DNA of 64,000 bases from Nodosilinea sp. PGN35 (GTDB lineage Bacteria; Cyanobacteriota; Cyanobacteriia; Phormidesmidales; Phormidesmidaceae). Location: the NCBI RefSeq assembly GCF_029109325.1, contig NZ_JAQKQJ010000009.1, positions 62,001-126,000 of the forward strand, read 5' to 3'. Positions 9,771 to 18,888 of the stretch are shown here, piece after piece. How positions within the stretch are numbered: position 1 is the stretch's first letter; the number at the start of each line of letters is the position of its first letter. The notes beneath the pieces were generated by a model. The model ran no database searches, had not been told where the DNA came from, and saw nothing but the letters and a program-made list of their open reading frames with translations. Made by a program: the position numbers and the translations under genes.

Positions 9771-10239
9771 GACCCTGGGAGTGACCAGAGATAGCGGCGC
9801 GATAGGCCCCGGCCTCGGGCTCAAAGGGCAGGGTAGCGGTAGTCAACTCTAAGCCCCCCAGCTGGGTCAGCAGGGCTTCGAGCACGGGGTCAGGCTCTAG
9901 CTTGAGGCAGTCTGGGGCCAGCTCTAACGAGACGTGGCGGTTGCCCAGGTGGTAGGCCGCCCGCAGCAGATCAAAACTGATGTGGGCCTTGACCACCACC
10001 ACCGGCTCTGGTTTGGCCACAACCCGAATCACCCCAGAGCCGTTCTCTCCAGAATCGTCGCCGCCGAGCAGATCGCCCCCGCGCAGGACGGTGCCCCGGG
10101 GCAGATTTAGGTAGACGGGGGTGGCGTCATCGGCGGTGAACCGATGGCGCGATTTGGCGCGATCGCTGGCCGTCAGCGACAGGATAGCCATCACCGGGGC
10201 CGCCGCGTCGGGGGGCAGTATACGGTTAACAGTCAGCAA
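9757..10239 (-). CDS. ureE: Urease accessory protein UreE (nickel metallochaperone)
   Basis: 160 residues with the UreE fold: an N-terminal peptide-binding half (about 18-80) and a C-terminal metal-binding half with AYHLGNRHVSLEL near residue 115, containing the conserved metal-binding His. The tail ends in a short His-containing segment (GHSQGHDHN), a modest form of the His-rich tail that binds nickel in many UreE proteins. It delivers nickel for urease maturation. It is the first gene of an overlapping ureE-ureF pair and is divergent from the CNNM-type gene at 10413. Confidence 0.94.
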   Translation of the reverse strand: MLTVNRILPPDAAAPVMAILSLTASDRAKSRHRFTADDATPVYLNLPRGTVLRGGDLLGGDDSGENGSGVIRVVAKPEPVVVVKAHISFDLLRAAYHLGNRHVSLELAPDCLKLEPDPVLEALLTQLGGLELTTATLPFEPEAGAYRAAISGHSQGHDHN

Positions 10240-10412
10240 AGCAGATCAAAGAGAGGATAGAGAAGCCAGCAACTCAACCGTTTTACCATAGCAGGCGAAT
10301 ATGCCGTTCAATACAGTTCTATACGGAGGGATAAACCTGCTATAGATGTCATACGGTTTTGTCGCTCAGGCTGGTTCGCTCCCATCTTTTTCCCTGTCGC
10401 TACCCTCCCTCT

Positions 10413-11765
10413 ATGTCCAACGTTGCCCTCGAAAGTGTGTTCATATTTCTGCTCATTGTGGCCAATGGGGTGTTTTCGGGGTCAGAAATTGCCCTGGTGT
10501 CAGCCCGCAAGGCTCGCCTAGAGCACCAGGCCCGGCGAGGCAACGTCAAAGCACGGCTGGCCCTCAAGCTGGCCAACCACCCCAACGACTTTCTCTCGAC
10601 GGTGCAGATTGGTATCACCCTGATTGGCATTCTCAGCGGGGCCGTGGGGGGGGCCACGGTGGCCACCAGCCTGGGCCAGACCCTCAACCAGGTGCCCGCT
10701 CTGGCCCCCTACAGCGATGTGCTGGGCTTGGCCGTCGTGGTGGGGCTGATCACCTACCTATCGCTGGTGGTGGGCGAACTGGTGCCCAAGCGCATTGCCC
10801 TCAGCTATCCCGAAGCCATTGCCTGCCAGGTAGCTGGCCCCATGCGGGGACTGACGCGGCTGGCGACCCCCCTGGTGGTGCTGCTGGGCATGTCCACCAG
10901 TTTTCTGGTCAATCTCATGGGTCTAAAAGAGCGGCCCGAAGCCGCCATCACCGAAGAAGAACTGCGGCTGCTGATCGACCAGGGCACCGAGGCGGGCACC
11001 TTCGAGGTAGCCGAGCAGGAGATGATGGGCCGGGTTTTGCAGCTGGGCGATCGCCCCATTCGCTCCATCATGACCCCCCGCACCGACATTGAATGGCTGA
11101 ATGTCGATGCCTCCTTTGCCGAACACAGCGAGCTGGTCATGCAGAGCGCCCACTCCCACTTTCCAGTCTGCGAAAACAGCATTGACGACTGCGTCGGGGT
11201 AGTGTCGCTCAAAGCCCTGCTGCCCAACTACCTCAGCCAAAACACCGAGCCGACCACGCTGCTCAGCCTGGTGCAGCCGCCTTTGTTTGTGGCCGAGAGC
11301 ACCTACGTGCTCAAGGTGCTCGAGCTGTTTAAGACCTCGGGCACCCACTTTGCCATGGTGCTCGACGAGTACGGCGGCGTGGAGGGACTGGTCACCCTCA
11401 ACGATGTGGTGGAGGCGATCGTGGGCGATCTGCCGTCGTTAGAAGATGCCGACGACCCGATGATGACCCAGCGGGACGATGGCTCCTGGCTGCTCGACGG
11501 GCTGCTGCCGGTAGACGACCTCAAGGAGCTGCTCAACCGCGAAGAACTGACCGAAGACGAAGACAACTACCACACTCTGGCGGGCTTTATCATTCGCCAC
11601 ATGGGCCGCATTCCCAACGCGGGGGACTTCTTTGAATGGGAGGGGCTGCGGTTTGAGGTGGTCGATATGGACGGTCGCCGGGTAGACAAGGTGCTGCTGG
11701 AGAATCTGCCGCTGCCATCGGAGTCGGCGTCCTCCCTGGGGGAGAACGAAGCCGGGGCGCGCTAG
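10413..11765 (+). CDS. CNNM/HlyC-CorC family membrane protein (DUF21, CBS pair, CorC domain)
   Basis: 450 residues from the ATG at 10413 (MSNVALESVF). An earlier in-frame ATG at 10359 adds 18 poorly hydrophobic residues and is less likely. The N-terminal DUF21 region has about four membrane helices, with GVFSGSEIALVSARKARL and GITLIGILSGAVGG. Next come two CBS motifs (about 215-335; RPIRSIMTPRTDIEWL, then FAMVLDEYGGVEGLVTLNDV) and a CorC_HlyC domain (about 350-435). These proteins act in Mg or Co transport or export; the old name hemolysin is misleading. The metal is not determinable here. No obvious partner genes adjoin. Confidence 0.92.
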   Translation: MSNVALESVFIFLLIVANGVFSGSEIALVSARKARLEHQARRGNVKARLALKLANHPNDFLSTVQIGITLIGILSGAVGGATVATSLGQTLNQVPALAPYSDVLGLAVVVGLITYLSLVVGELVPKRIALSYPEAIACQVAGPMRGLTRLATPLVVLLGMSTSFLVNLMGLKERPEAAITEEELRLLIDQGTEAGTFEVAEQEMMGRVLQLGDRPIRSIMTPRTDIEWLNVDASFAEHSELVMQSAHSHFPVCENSIDDCVGVVSLKALLPNYLSQNTEPTTLLSLVQPPLFVAESTYVLKVLELFKTSGTHFAMVLDEYGGVEGLVTLNDVVEAIVGDLPSLEDADDPMMTQRDDGSWLLDGLLPVDDLKELLNREELTEDEDNYHTLAGFIIRHMGRIPNAGDFFEWEGLRFEVVDMDGRRVDKVLLENLPLPSESASSLGENEAGAR

Positions 11766-11799
11766 GCCGCGGGCGGTCTACCTACCTCCCCACCTCGAC

Positions 11800-12210
11800 C
11801 TATCGGCCTTTGATAGCGTCTTCGTCCAGTTTCTTCTGCTCCCGCACCAGGGCCAGCTCAGAGGCCATTTCGCGATCTAAGAAGTAGTTGAGAAAGGTGC
11901 GAATCACGGCAATCACCGCCAGTTTGATCAAATCCTGGGTGGTGGGCTCTACGGTGGTCGATAAAATATCGGCTCCCAGCTGAAACTCTAGGGCCAGCGC
12001 CAGCCAGGTGCCAAACCGCAGGCGCACCTGGTTGAACGGAAACTCTTTTCCCCGGCGATGGCGATTGAGGCTAAAGGCCAGGCGAGCAGCCTTAAACAAC
12101 CCCACTACCACGCACAGCACCGAGATGGCCTCCAGGCAAAAGGTGGCGACTAGGACAATATCTTCGAGCAGCGCCTCTAGGGGTTCAAGCCATGCCATAG
12201 CCGCCCTCAC
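11800..12210 (-). CDS. DUF1622 family small membrane protein
   Basis: 136 residues with helices at about 17-42 (IVLVATFCLEAISVLCVVVGLF), 68-82 and 90-111, the RFGTWLALALEFQLGADIL motif of DUF1622, and a charged C-terminal tail. Function is unknown for the family. Its ATG overlaps the stop of the upstream peroxiredoxin-like gene by 4 bases (12207-12210), so the two are translationally coupled and probably share a transcript. An inner ATG at residue 5 is also possible. Confidence 0.85.
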   Translation of the reverse strand: MRAAMAWLEPLEALLEDIVLVATFCLEAISVLCVVVGLFKAARLAFSLNRHRRGKEFPFNQVRLRFGTWLALALEFQLGADILSTTVEPTTQDLIKLAVIAVIRTFLNYFLDREMASELALVREQKKLDEDAIKGR

Positions 12211-12998
12211 GCCTGGGTCGTCGCAGGTACCCGATCGTCTAGAAAGGCCAGGGGGTTGGCCATGGTCTCAGCGAAGCCGAGAATGCCCTGATCGCGGTGC
12301 TCGTACAGCACATTGCCCTGGTTATCAAACAAAAAGGTGCCGCCCCGCTGGGTGAGGTAGGCGGCGTTGGGCACGTAGGTGCTCCAGTGGCTCAGCACCT
12401 CGGTCATGTTGCGCAGGCGCAGGGTGGCCAGTTCGATCGGGCGCTGAAACCCGCTGCCCCCGAGGATGGCAAAGGCTTTGCCGGTCAAGGGCGGCAGCGG
12501 CCCGGCTTTGACCACCTCGTCGTCACCGATGAGCTGGGGAGCACGGCGATCGCCCCCATAGCCCCGCAGCACCTCCCGCAGGGTGCCTGGGCTGGCAATC
12601 CCCGCGCACATTAGCATCAGGTTGAGCCAGGCGGCCTGCCCGGACTTGAGTCCCGGTGGGTTGAGGGTCAGCCCCTGGTACAGCCCCAGCTCGCGGTGCA
12701 GGGCAGCGGTTTCGTCTACAAATAAGTGCTCAGTTGGAAAGCCCGTGTAGTCACAGAATTTTTGGCCGGAGGGGCGATCGCCAATGCCCACCGCCCGCAC
12801 CGCGATGGCTCGCTGGCGCAGGGTCTCGGCCCCTCGCTGGAGCCACCAGGCGTATTCTAGACTGTCAAAGTCGCCCAGCTGCGGCCACACCAGCACCAGC
12901 ACTTGAGCCGCCGTCTCGCAGCCCGCCAGCAGCGAGACCGTCTGCCCGTCGCTCACCCGAGGCCGCTGGGTCTGCTGCAAAATTTCGTAGGTGCCCAT
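12207..12998 (-). CDS. Peroxiredoxin-like AhpC/TSA family protein
   Basis: 263 residues from the ATG at 12998 (MGTYEILQQTQRP). A start at 13016 would place a duplicated leader in the coding region. The protein has thioredoxin-fold features of the cyanobacterial AhpC/TSA_2 group: a LLAGCETAAQVLVLVWPQLGDF start region, strand-helix elements and a late GGTFLFDNQGNVLYEHRDQG beta-hairpin. I do not see a classical Thr-x-x-Cys peroxiredoxin site, so redox activity is uncertain. It overlaps the downstream DUF1622 gene by 4 bases. A perfect 15-base tandem duplication lies directly upstream of the start. Confidence 0.8.
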   Translation of the reverse strand: MGTYEILQQTQRPRVSDGQTVSLLAGCETAAQVLVLVWPQLGDFDSLEYAWWLQRGAETLRQRAIAVRAVGIGDRPSGQKFCDYTGFPTEHLFVDETAALHRELGLYQGLTLNPPGLKSGQAAWLNLMLMCAGIASPGTLREVLRGYGGDRRAPQLIGDDEVVKAGPLPPLTGKAFAILGGSGFQRPIELATLRLRNMTEVLSHWSTYVPNAAYLTQRGGTFLFDNQGNVLYEHRDQGILGFAETMANPLAFLDDRVPATTQA

Positions 12999-13028
12999 CA
13001 AAGAGTTCCAAAGCAAAGAGTTCCAAAG
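12999..13028. repeat. 15-base perfect tandem duplication in the leader of the peroxiredoxin-like gene
   Basis: The unit CAAAGAGTTCCAAAG occurs twice back to back (12999-13013 and 13014-13028) immediately before the start codon at 12998 on the minus strand. It probably arose by recent slippage and changes the spacing between the promoter or ribosome site and the start. Confidence 0.8.
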
Positions 13029-13170
13029 CGAGTTGCTCGAAGCTTATAGGGTGATGGTGGGCATTGCCCACCCTACGGGGCTACGGGGCAGGCAAGATGC
13101 CTATGCCCTCCCACCCCACAATGTCAGAAACTCCCAACCAGAACCTGGAGGGAGCCTTAAACCCGCTTCT

Positions 13171-14058
13171 CTACTCAAACCCCCTGGCCATCCAGGGAGC
13201 CGGATCGACGCAGATACCGTTGACGTACAGCCCCCAGTGCAGGTGCGGCCCGGTGGAGGCCCCGGTGCTGCCCACGGCCCCCACCACCTGGCCCGGCTGC
13301 ACCATGGCCCCTTCACTGACATCAATGCGGCTGAGGTGAATCATGATGCTGAGCACCCCCTGCCCGTGGTCGATGCCAACGGTGTTGCCGTGCAGCTCAA
13401 ACCCGTCAGAGACGCGCCCGACCAGGGCAATTCGCCCGGCTGCCGGAGCCGTCACCGGAGAGCCTGTAGCCGCCGCGTAGTCTAACCCCCGGTGGTAGTA
13501 GTCCTGGGCAAACACCCCGTTGTAGTAGCGGCGCACACCATACTGGGTCGAGGTGCGCCCCGTACTGGGCCGCTGCATGACTCCATTCCAGTAGCGCTCG
13601 GGGCTGACAATATCTTTAAAGGCCGCCACTCGGTCAAACTCGTGCTGGGTACCCAGGTTGCTCTGGCCGGGCGACAGGGTAATGCGCTGGGTGGGAAAGC
13701 TGCGGTTTTTAAGACCCACCGCCAGGTTGCGGGTTTCCCCCGTGCCGATCACCCGAATCACCATGCGGCCCGGCGGGTTGAGTGGGCTGGTGGGCACCAG
13801 CGCCCGAAACCGATTGCCGCTGATGGGGAAGGTGGGATACTCCAGGCTGTCGTCAACCGTCACCTTGGGCTGAGTTGAAGCCGGGGTGCGCGGTATGGCA
13901 ATTACAGAGATGGTGTCGCCCAGCTCGGGGGCGGTGGGGTTGAGCACCACATCGTAGGCCTGGGCCGGGCGACTCACCAGCACCGCCACCGAGCCAGCGG
14001 CGGTGGCGGCCAGCAGCGATCGCCGGGTCAGCAAGGGAATCTCTCGGTTCGGCTCCAT
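13171..14058 (-). CDS. Exported M23 (LytM-type) peptidase
   Basis: 295 residues. The N-terminus has a twin-arginine-like signal (LTRRSLLAATAAGSVAVLV, residues 10-28) with a likely cleavage after PAQA34. A beta-rich region (about 36-125) precedes a full M23 zinc endopeptidase domain (about 170-290): H189-R-G-L-D193, an upstream His near 241, and the H272-x-H274 pair in GPHLHWGL. All three motif groups are present, so the enzyme should be active on peptidoglycan cross-links. It likely acts in cell-wall remodelling in the periplasm. It is monocistronic, as far as spacing shows. Confidence 0.93.
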   Translation of the reverse strand: MEPNREIPLLTRRSLLAATAAGSVAVLVSRPAQAYDVVLNPTAPELGDTISVIAIPRTPASTQPKVTVDDSLEYPTFPISGNRFRALVPTSPLNPPGRMVIRVIGTGETRNLAVGLKNRSFPTQRITLSPGQSNLGTQHEFDRVAAFKDIVSPERYWNGVMQRPSTGRTSTQYGVRRYYNGVFAQDYYHRGLDYAAATGSPVTAPAAGRIALVGRVSDGFELHGNTVGIDHGQGVLSIMIHLSRIDVSEGAMVQPGQVVGAVGSTGASTGPHLHWGLYVNGICVDPAPWMARGFE

Positions 14059-14173
14059 AGCTCCGTCCTCTGTCGATGGTTTCTATAGTAGACGCTGCTT
14101 TAGGAGGAAGGATGCCAAAAATTCAGAGCGATTTCCCAGGGCAGGCGGTTCGAACCATCCAGCTAAAGCTCGA

Positions 14174-14371
14174 TTACTCTTGATTGGCCTTGGCATCTTT
14201 AACAGCCGCGTAAAACAAAACCCCCACCAGCGGCACGCAGAGACCGAGGATGACGGTGGTGGGTACCGTGCCCCAGTCGGGGCTACCGGAAGACAGCTCA
14301 AAGATGGAGCCCACAACGGCGATCGCCGCCACACAGGAACCAGCTAACAACAGGCCACTCTTGGGGGTCAC
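14174..14371 (-). CDS. Small two-helix membrane protein
   Basis: 65 residues with two hydrophobic segments (about 6-24 and 38-56) and a charged C-terminus (KDAKANQE). I recognise no domain with a known function. The frame is clean and preceded by a plausible leader, and short proteins of this shape are common in cyanobacteria. It lies between def and the M23 gene on the same strand. Confidence 0.6.
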   Translation of the reverse strand: MTPKSGLLLAGSCVAAIAVVGSIFELSSGSPDWGTVPTTVILGLCVPLVGVLFYAAVKDAKANQE

Positions 14372-14455
14372 AGGATTTCTCCAAAACGGCTAAACAGGCC
14401 AATTCCTGGCCCTAACGAGGCAGCATAGCACGGCCTTGAGGGGTTTAATGGCCCC

Positions 14456-15025
14456 TTAGCGGGCTGCTACGGGCTGTACGTCTTTGGCGTAAAAGCCGTT
14501 CTTTTGAAGCTCCTGGTTGAGGGCCAGGGCATTCTCAACACGATCGACAAACAGCACCCCAGCCAGGTGATCCATCTCGTGGAGAATGCAGCGGGCCAGC
14601 AGGTCGTTGGCCTGGAGTTTTTTGGGGCGGCCGTTCTCATCTTTATAGGAAACCTCTAGCGCCGCCGGGCGCACCACGTCCAGGTAGACACCGGGAATGC
14701 TGAGACAGCCCTCTTGCCCGGTGGCAATGTCTTTAGAGACCTTGACAATCTGGGGATTGATCAGCACCAGGGGCTGGTTGGCCGCGTTTTCGGGGTCAAT
14801 ATCGATCACCAAAAGCTGCTTGTTGACCGCCACCTGGGGAGCCGCCAGACCAATGCCATCAGCACTGTACATGGTTTGCAGCATTTCCTTCACCAGGGCG
14901 CGAACTTCATCGTCGACCTTGGCCACTCGCTTGGCGGGCTGGCGCAGCACGCGATCGCCCAGGGTGTGAATTTCCAGAGGCGGCTGCTTGAGCTTGGTTT
15001 TCTCGACTTGAATGGCGGCAGGCAT
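14456..15025 (-). CDS. def: Peptide deformylase
   Basis: 189 residues with all three deformylase motifs: GIGLAAPQV (57-65), EGCLS with metal ligand C107, and HEMDH with H149, E150 and H153. It removes the formyl group from nascent N-terminal methionine in the cytoplasm. The C-terminal tail and the QPPLEIH leader match cyanobacterial type 1 enzymes. Start at 15025 (MPAAIQVEKTKLKQPPLEIH). A family A palindromic repeat occupies the upstream gap. Confidence 0.97.
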   Translation of the reverse strand: MPAAIQVEKTKLKQPPLEIHTLGDRVLRQPAKRVAKVDDEVRALVKEMLQTMYSADGIGLAAPQVAVNKQLLVIDIDPENAANQPLVLINPQIVKVSKDIATGQEGCLSIPGVYLDVVRPAALEVSYKDENGRPKKLQANDLLARCILHEMDHLAGVLFVDRVENALALNQELQKNGFYAKDVQPVAAR

Positions 15026-15055
15026 AGGGATGGGTTCCAGGGGATCTAAGGTGAT

Positions 15056-15153
15056 GTATAGCTACAGCCACCGAGGTTAGGAGCTCCAGAAAACGTTAAA
15101 ACGTTGGAACGTTCACAGGGGCAATGTCTTAACCAGACTGGCCACAGCTATAC
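15056..15153. repeat. Palindromic intergenic repeat, family A, copy 2
   Basis: A 98-base element bounded by imperfect inverted repeats: left GTATAGCTACAGCCACC, right end in reverse GTATAGCTGTGGCCAGTC. The middle has AACGTT repeats and the right arm reads CAATGTCTTAACCAGACTGG. It shares this arm with copies at 8868 and 32736. It is intergenic, upstream of def, with no coding potential. Confidence 0.7.
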
Positions 15154-15204
15154 CTATCCTAACAACACAGACTCACTTCGACATAGCGGTTAACCGTAGT
15201 CGGG

Positions 15205-15600
15205 TTAGTCTCCCTCGGGCAAAATGGGTTTAGCCTCAACGGTGACATCCACCGCCGTAATGTCAATGGTGCCTGCTTCGGCCACCCGCGAGAACCCATC
15301 CAGTTCGGTTTGCAGAGGAGTACCGCAGTTGAGGCAGCGGGTTTCGGCCCCCTTAATGCCGGTCAGGGGAGTAGAACAGACCGGGCATGGCCCCTGCACC
15401 AGGTTGCGCCGCAGCCAAAATCGCAGGCCAAAGAACCCCAGCACCGGGGCCGCTAGCAGCAGCACCACCAGCACCGCCAGCGATTTCACCAGCCAGCCCA
15501 GACCAACGGCCCCCAGCAGCCACACCACCGCAATCAGGGTGAGCCAGCAGCCCAGACCCGAGAAGTTAAGTTGAACTTGTTTAGAGCTATTGGGGTTCAC
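15205..15600 (-). CDS. Two-helix membrane protein with a C-terminal zinc ribbon
   Basis: 131 residues. Two membrane helices (about 17-36 and 38-60) are followed by a CPVC and CLNC pair about 20 residues apart (near 73-96), the layout of a small zinc ribbon, and an acidic tail. The ribbon probably faces the cytoplasm. I do not recognise a named family. It stands between the glycosyltransferase and def with its own gaps, so operon membership is unclear. Confidence 0.7.
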   Translation of the reverse strand: MNPNSSKQVQLNFSGLGCWLTLIAVVWLLGAVGLGWLVKSLAVLVVLLLAAPVLGFFGLRFWLRRNLVQGPCPVCSTPLTGIKGAETRCLNCGTPLQTELDGFSRVAEAGTIDITAVDVTVEAKPILPEGD

Positions 15601-15689
15601 AGGGGCATTCTCCGCACGGCACGGGCAGGGGGCTGAAACCCTCTGGGTCAGGCCCTAGCCTTAACTCTGTATTCTAGCGCCCAGGCTAG

Positions 15690-16898
15690 CTAGGCTACCG
15701 AATAGCTGGCCAGAGCTTGCTCCAGATGTCCGGCCAGAGCCGAGGTGCCGAAGGCGGCCAGGGCCTCCTGCCGTAGCCATGCGCCCTGACAGCGAGGGTC
15801 GCGGCCCCCCAGCATTTCAATACAGGCGGCGGCGACCGCAGCGGGGTCGCGGTGGGGCACCCGCCAGCCAAGTCGTCCGTCTTGCAGGGGGTCGGCGGAG
15901 CCATCTTGATCGCCGGAGAGCACCGGTATGCCGCAGGCCATGGCCTCCAGGTAGACAATGCCAAAGCCCTCCTGGGAGGGCATGACGTAGGCATCGGCCA
16001 GGCGATAGTGGGCGACCAGAGCCTCGGTGGGTACAAACCCGGCAAACACAACGCGATCGCTCACCCCCAGCGCCTCAGCCAGCGCCGCCAGGCGGGGCTG
16101 GTCATCGCCTCGGCCAATCACCAGATACTTCACCGTGGGCACGGCGGCGGCGATGGTGGGCAGGGCTCGAATCGTCACGTCCACGCCCTTGTAGATATCC
16201 CCCGACCAGAGGCGGGCCACGGTCATCAGCACTCGGCAGTCGGTCAGACCGTAGGTGGCAACCAGGGCCGGATCGGCGGGGCCAGGGTTAAAGCGATCGC
16301 CATCGACCGCGCAGGGAACCATGAACGTCCTAGCCGGGTCTAATCCATTGGCCGTGCAGGCGCGATCGCGGCTGTAGCGGCTGTTGGCCCAAATCCAGTT
16401 GGCCTGGCGCAGCGCCCGCTGCTCACGCTCAGGCAGCGGTTCCCACACCTCCTTGCCGTAGATCATCACGGTATAGGGCAGCCTGAGCCAGCGGCAGAGG
16501 GTTGAGACCAAAGGCAGCAGCAGCACATGGCCGCAGACCACCTGGCGCGGTCGGTGGAGAATCAGATGCCGCATCAGTGCCGCCACCAGCCTGGCCCGCC
16601 CTAGCGCTGGCGACGCCGACGCCAGGTAGTGAAATCGTAGGGGGAAGCAATCGTAGGGATTCGGGCAGTCCGACCCATCCCGCAGTAAAAAAATATCCGC
16701 AGGGACAGGGTGAGGCTGCTCTAGGTAGGCCGCCAAAATATCTTTGACATAGGACTGAATGCCCCCCTCCCAGGCAAAAATTTCCAGGAAAACAAAGACC
16801 AGTGGCCCTTGGATCCCTGGGGCAGAACCTGAGGAAAGTTCAGCAGACCTGTGCCCAGCAGGCGCATGGACAGCAGCTAGGTGAGTAGTTGAATCCAT
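15690..16898 (-). CDS. Glycosyltransferase family 4
   Basis: 402 residues with GT-B architecture. The acceptor half starts near residue 32 (LVFVFLEIFAWEGGIQSYV). The donor half has TVARLWSGDIYKGVDV near 220-236 and EGFGIVYLEAMACGIPV near 310-327, the E-x7-E donor site. The first 30 residues are probably disordered or the start is further in, but no better start codon is evident. Role: transfer of a sugar to a polysaccharide, lipid or small acceptor; target not readable. It is unlike the GT4 at 5717-6841 in detail. Confidence 0.9.
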   Translation of the reverse strand: MDSTTHLAAVHAPAGHRSAELSSGSAPGIQGPLVFVFLEIFAWEGGIQSYVKDILAAYLEQPHPVPADIFLLRDGSDCPNPYDCFPLRFHYLASASPALGRARLVAALMRHLILHRPRQVVCGHVLLLPLVSTLCRWLRLPYTVMIYGKEVWEPLPEREQRALRQANWIWANSRYSRDRACTANGLDPARTFMVPCAVDGDRFNPGPADPALVATYGLTDCRVLMTVARLWSGDIYKGVDVTIRALPTIAAAVPTVKYLVIGRGDDQPRLAALAEALGVSDRVVFAGFVPTEALVAHYRLADAYVMPSQEGFGIVYLEAMACGIPVLSGDQDGSADPLQDGRLGWRVPHRDPAAVAAACIEMLGGRDPRCQGAWLRQEALAAFGTSALAGHLEQALASYSVA

Positions 16899-16995
16899 GA
16901 AAAAGCCAGCACCACAATCGCCAAGTGCTCTCTAGGCTACCCAAAACAGAGCGCTAGGCTCACCAAGGACTCTCTTCGCTGGGGCTGGCCAGAGT

Positions 16996-17472
16996 TTAGT
17001 AGGTGGGGAAAGTGCCGTACTTGACGATGGACAGGCAGTTGCGCCCATCCTTAGCGCGGTAGTAGGTGACTTTATCGGCCAGACGGCGCAGCAAAAACCA
17101 GCCGTAGCCGCTCTCGAGCAGCTCGCCGGGTTCGGGTTCGGGCAGTAGCTCTGGGTTAAAGGGGCCGCCGTGATCCCATATGCGAATCTCAACACAGTCG
17201 GCGGCCAGGGAAAGGTCAATGTCGATGTCGGTGTCGGCGGGCAGGTGGGCGTGGGCGTGGCGTACCGCGTTGGTAAAGCCTTCGGTGAGGGCTAGAGCGA
17301 GGCGATCGCAGTGGTTGCTCACCCAGGCCGACTCCCCCTCCAGGGAGCGGCAGGTATCGCGAAACCAGCGCTGCACCTGAGCTACGACATCCAGCTTGCT
17401 AGCCACCTGCAAGTGTTCCTGCCTGGGTTCTTGTGTGGTGCCCACCCCTGCCATAGCCTGCTCCTGTATCAA
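16996..17472 (-). CDS. RsbW-like anti-sigma factor / serine kinase (HATPase_c_2)
   Basis: 158 residues with the compact GHKL ATPase fold: N box LALTEGFTNAVRHAH (about 79-93), a G1-like D-H-G-G segment (IWDHGGPFNP, near 117-126) and a G2-like SGYGWFLLRRLAD. It resembles the RsbW/SpoIIAB group, which binds or phosphorylates partner-switching proteins. No anti-sigma antagonist or PP2C phosphatase lies next to it, so its partners are encoded elsewhere. A second ATG six residues in (17454) is equally plausible as start. Confidence 0.88.
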   Translation of the reverse strand: MIQEQAMAGVGTTQEPRQEHLQVASKLDVVAQVQRWFRDTCRSLEGESAWVSNHCDRLALALTEGFTNAVRHAHAHLPADTDIDIDLSLAADCVEIRIWDHGGPFNPELLPEPEPGELLESGYGWFLLRRLADKVTYYRAKDGRNCLSIVKYGTFPTY

Positions 17473-17520
17473 CGCCTACCGAGCCCCTAAATGTAGCTTA
17501 GCGAAAGAGTACGCCCCCAG

Positions 17521-17561
17521 CAAAAAGACCTGCGCAAAACGATACAGTTCTACGCAGGTCT
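17521..17561 (-). terminator. Rho-independent terminator of the petB-petD operon
   Basis: On the minus strand, 24 bases after the petD stop, a perfect 9-base stem (AGACCTGCG / CGCAGGTCT) with an 18-base loop is followed by a run of T (the A run at 17522-17526 on the plus strand). Confidence 0.85.
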
Positions 17562-17585
17562 GGAACGATAATTAGAATTAGCCGC

Positions 17586-18068
17586 TTAGAACAGGCCCAG
17601 GGTCAGCGACTCTTGAATGGGGAAGGTCGCCCCAATCCCTAGCCAAAGAGTCACAGCCGTGCCAAACAGAAACACAGTGGTGGCCAGGGGACGGCGGAAG
17701 GGATTTTGAAACTTGTTGATGCTCTCAATGAAGGGCACCAGCATCAGCCCCAAGGGAATCGCGGTCATCGCGCCAATACCCAGCAGCTTGCTCGGCACAA
17801 TCCGCAGAATCTGGAATGTGGGGTACAGGTACCACTCCGGCAGAATTTCGAGCGGAGTAGCAAAGGGGTCAGCGGGTTCACCCACCAGAGCAGGATCTAG
17901 CACCGCTAGACCCACACAGCAGGCGATGGTGCCCAAAATCACCACGGGAAAAATGTAGAGCAGGTCGTTGGGCCAGGCCGGTTCGCCGTAGTAGTTGTGG
18001 CCCATGCCCTGCTTGAGCAGGTCTCTTAACTTAGGATCGCTCAGATCCGGCTTTTTAATGGTCGCCAT
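17586..18068 (-). CDS. petD: Cytochrome b6f complex subunit IV
   Basis: 160 residues from the ATG at 18068 ([20 protein letters not shown]), the exact family length. The frame extending to 18110 is not used. It has three membrane helices and the [13 protein letters not shown] quinol-site segment with the conserved Pro-Glu-Trp-Tyr. Subunit IV completes the split cytochrome b core with PetB in the thylakoid membrane and moves electrons from plastoquinol to plastocyanin or cytochrome c6. It follows petB by about 150 bases and is closed by a strong terminator. Confidence 0.98.
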   Translation of the reverse strand: MATIKKPDLSDPKLRDLLKQGMGHNYYGEPAWPNDLLYIFPVVILGTIACCVGLAVLDPALVGEPADPFATPLEILPEWYLYPTFQILRIVPSKLLGIGAMTAIPLGLMLVPFIESINKFQNPFRRPLATTVFLFGTAVTLWLGIGATFPIQESLTLGLF

Positions 18069-18219
18069 CGAAAAAACTTCTCCTGTTACAGCCAGTTGGG
18101 CCAGGCCCAAAGTCTAAACTATTCAGCCAGGGCAATCGGTATAGCCGAAACCAAACGTCATGCCTTAAACACCCGTCCAGGAGCCCGCCTCAGCAACGGC
18201 TCCACGCATTGCTCAAACC

Positions 18220-18888
18220 CTAGAGAGGGCCAGAGATTCCCTGCTTGCGAATCATCAGAAAGTGCAGCAGCATGAACACCGCGATCGCCCAGGGCAGAAC
18301 GAAGGTGTGCAGGCTGTAGAAGCGGGTCAGGGTAGCTTGGCCAACGGCCTCGCCACCGCGCATCAACTCAACTACGGTCGTGCCCACAACGGGAATGGCA
18401 CCGGGCACTCCAGACACAATCTTCACCGCCCAGTAGCCCACCTGATCCCAGGGAAGGGAGTAACCGGTAACGCCAAAGGTCACGGTAATGACGGCCAATA
18501 CCACGCCGGTCACCCAGGTCAGCTCGCGGGGCTTCTTAAAGCCGCCCGTGAGGTACACCCGAAACACGTGGAGAATCATCATCAGCACCATCATGCTGGC
18601 GGACCAGCGGTGGATAGAGCGAATCAGCCAGCCGAAGTTGACGTCGGTCATCAGGTACTGCACAGAACTGAATGCTTCAGTGACCGTGGGTTTGTAGTAA
18701 AAGGTCATCGCAAACCCAGTGGCAAACTGGATCAAGAAGCAGGTCAGGGTAATGCCGCCCAGGCAATAGAAGATATTGACGTGGGGCGGCACGTACTTGC
18801 TAGAGATGTCGTCGGCCAGGGCCTGAATCTCCAGCCGCTCGTTAAACCATTGGAAGGCCTTAGAGTCAGTAACTTGCTTAGTAAACAT
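18220..18888 (-). CDS. petB: Cytochrome b6
   Basis: 222 residues from the ATG at 18888 ([20 protein letters not shown]), matching cyanobacterial length. Four membrane helices carry the paired heme ligands: His in RSIHRWSA and ILHVFR, and His in YSLHTF and LLHFLM. C42 (FYCLGG) corresponds to the Cys that binds the extra heme c in chloroplast b6. It is the central electron-transfer subunit of the b6f complex. It is divergent from ctpA, with a 471-base gap that must hold both promoters, and is followed by petD. Confidence 0.98.
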   Translation of the reverse strand: MFTKQVTDSKAFQWFNERLEIQALADDISSKYVPPHVNIFYCLGGITLTCFLIQFATGFAMTFYYKPTVTEAFSSVQYLMTDVNFGWLIRSIHRWSASMMVLMMILHVFRVYLTGGFKKPRELTWVTGVVLAVITVTFGVTGYSLPWDQVGYWAVKIVSGVPGAIPVVGTTVVELMRGGEAVGQATLTRFYSLHTFVLPWAIAVFMLLHFLMIRKQGISGPL

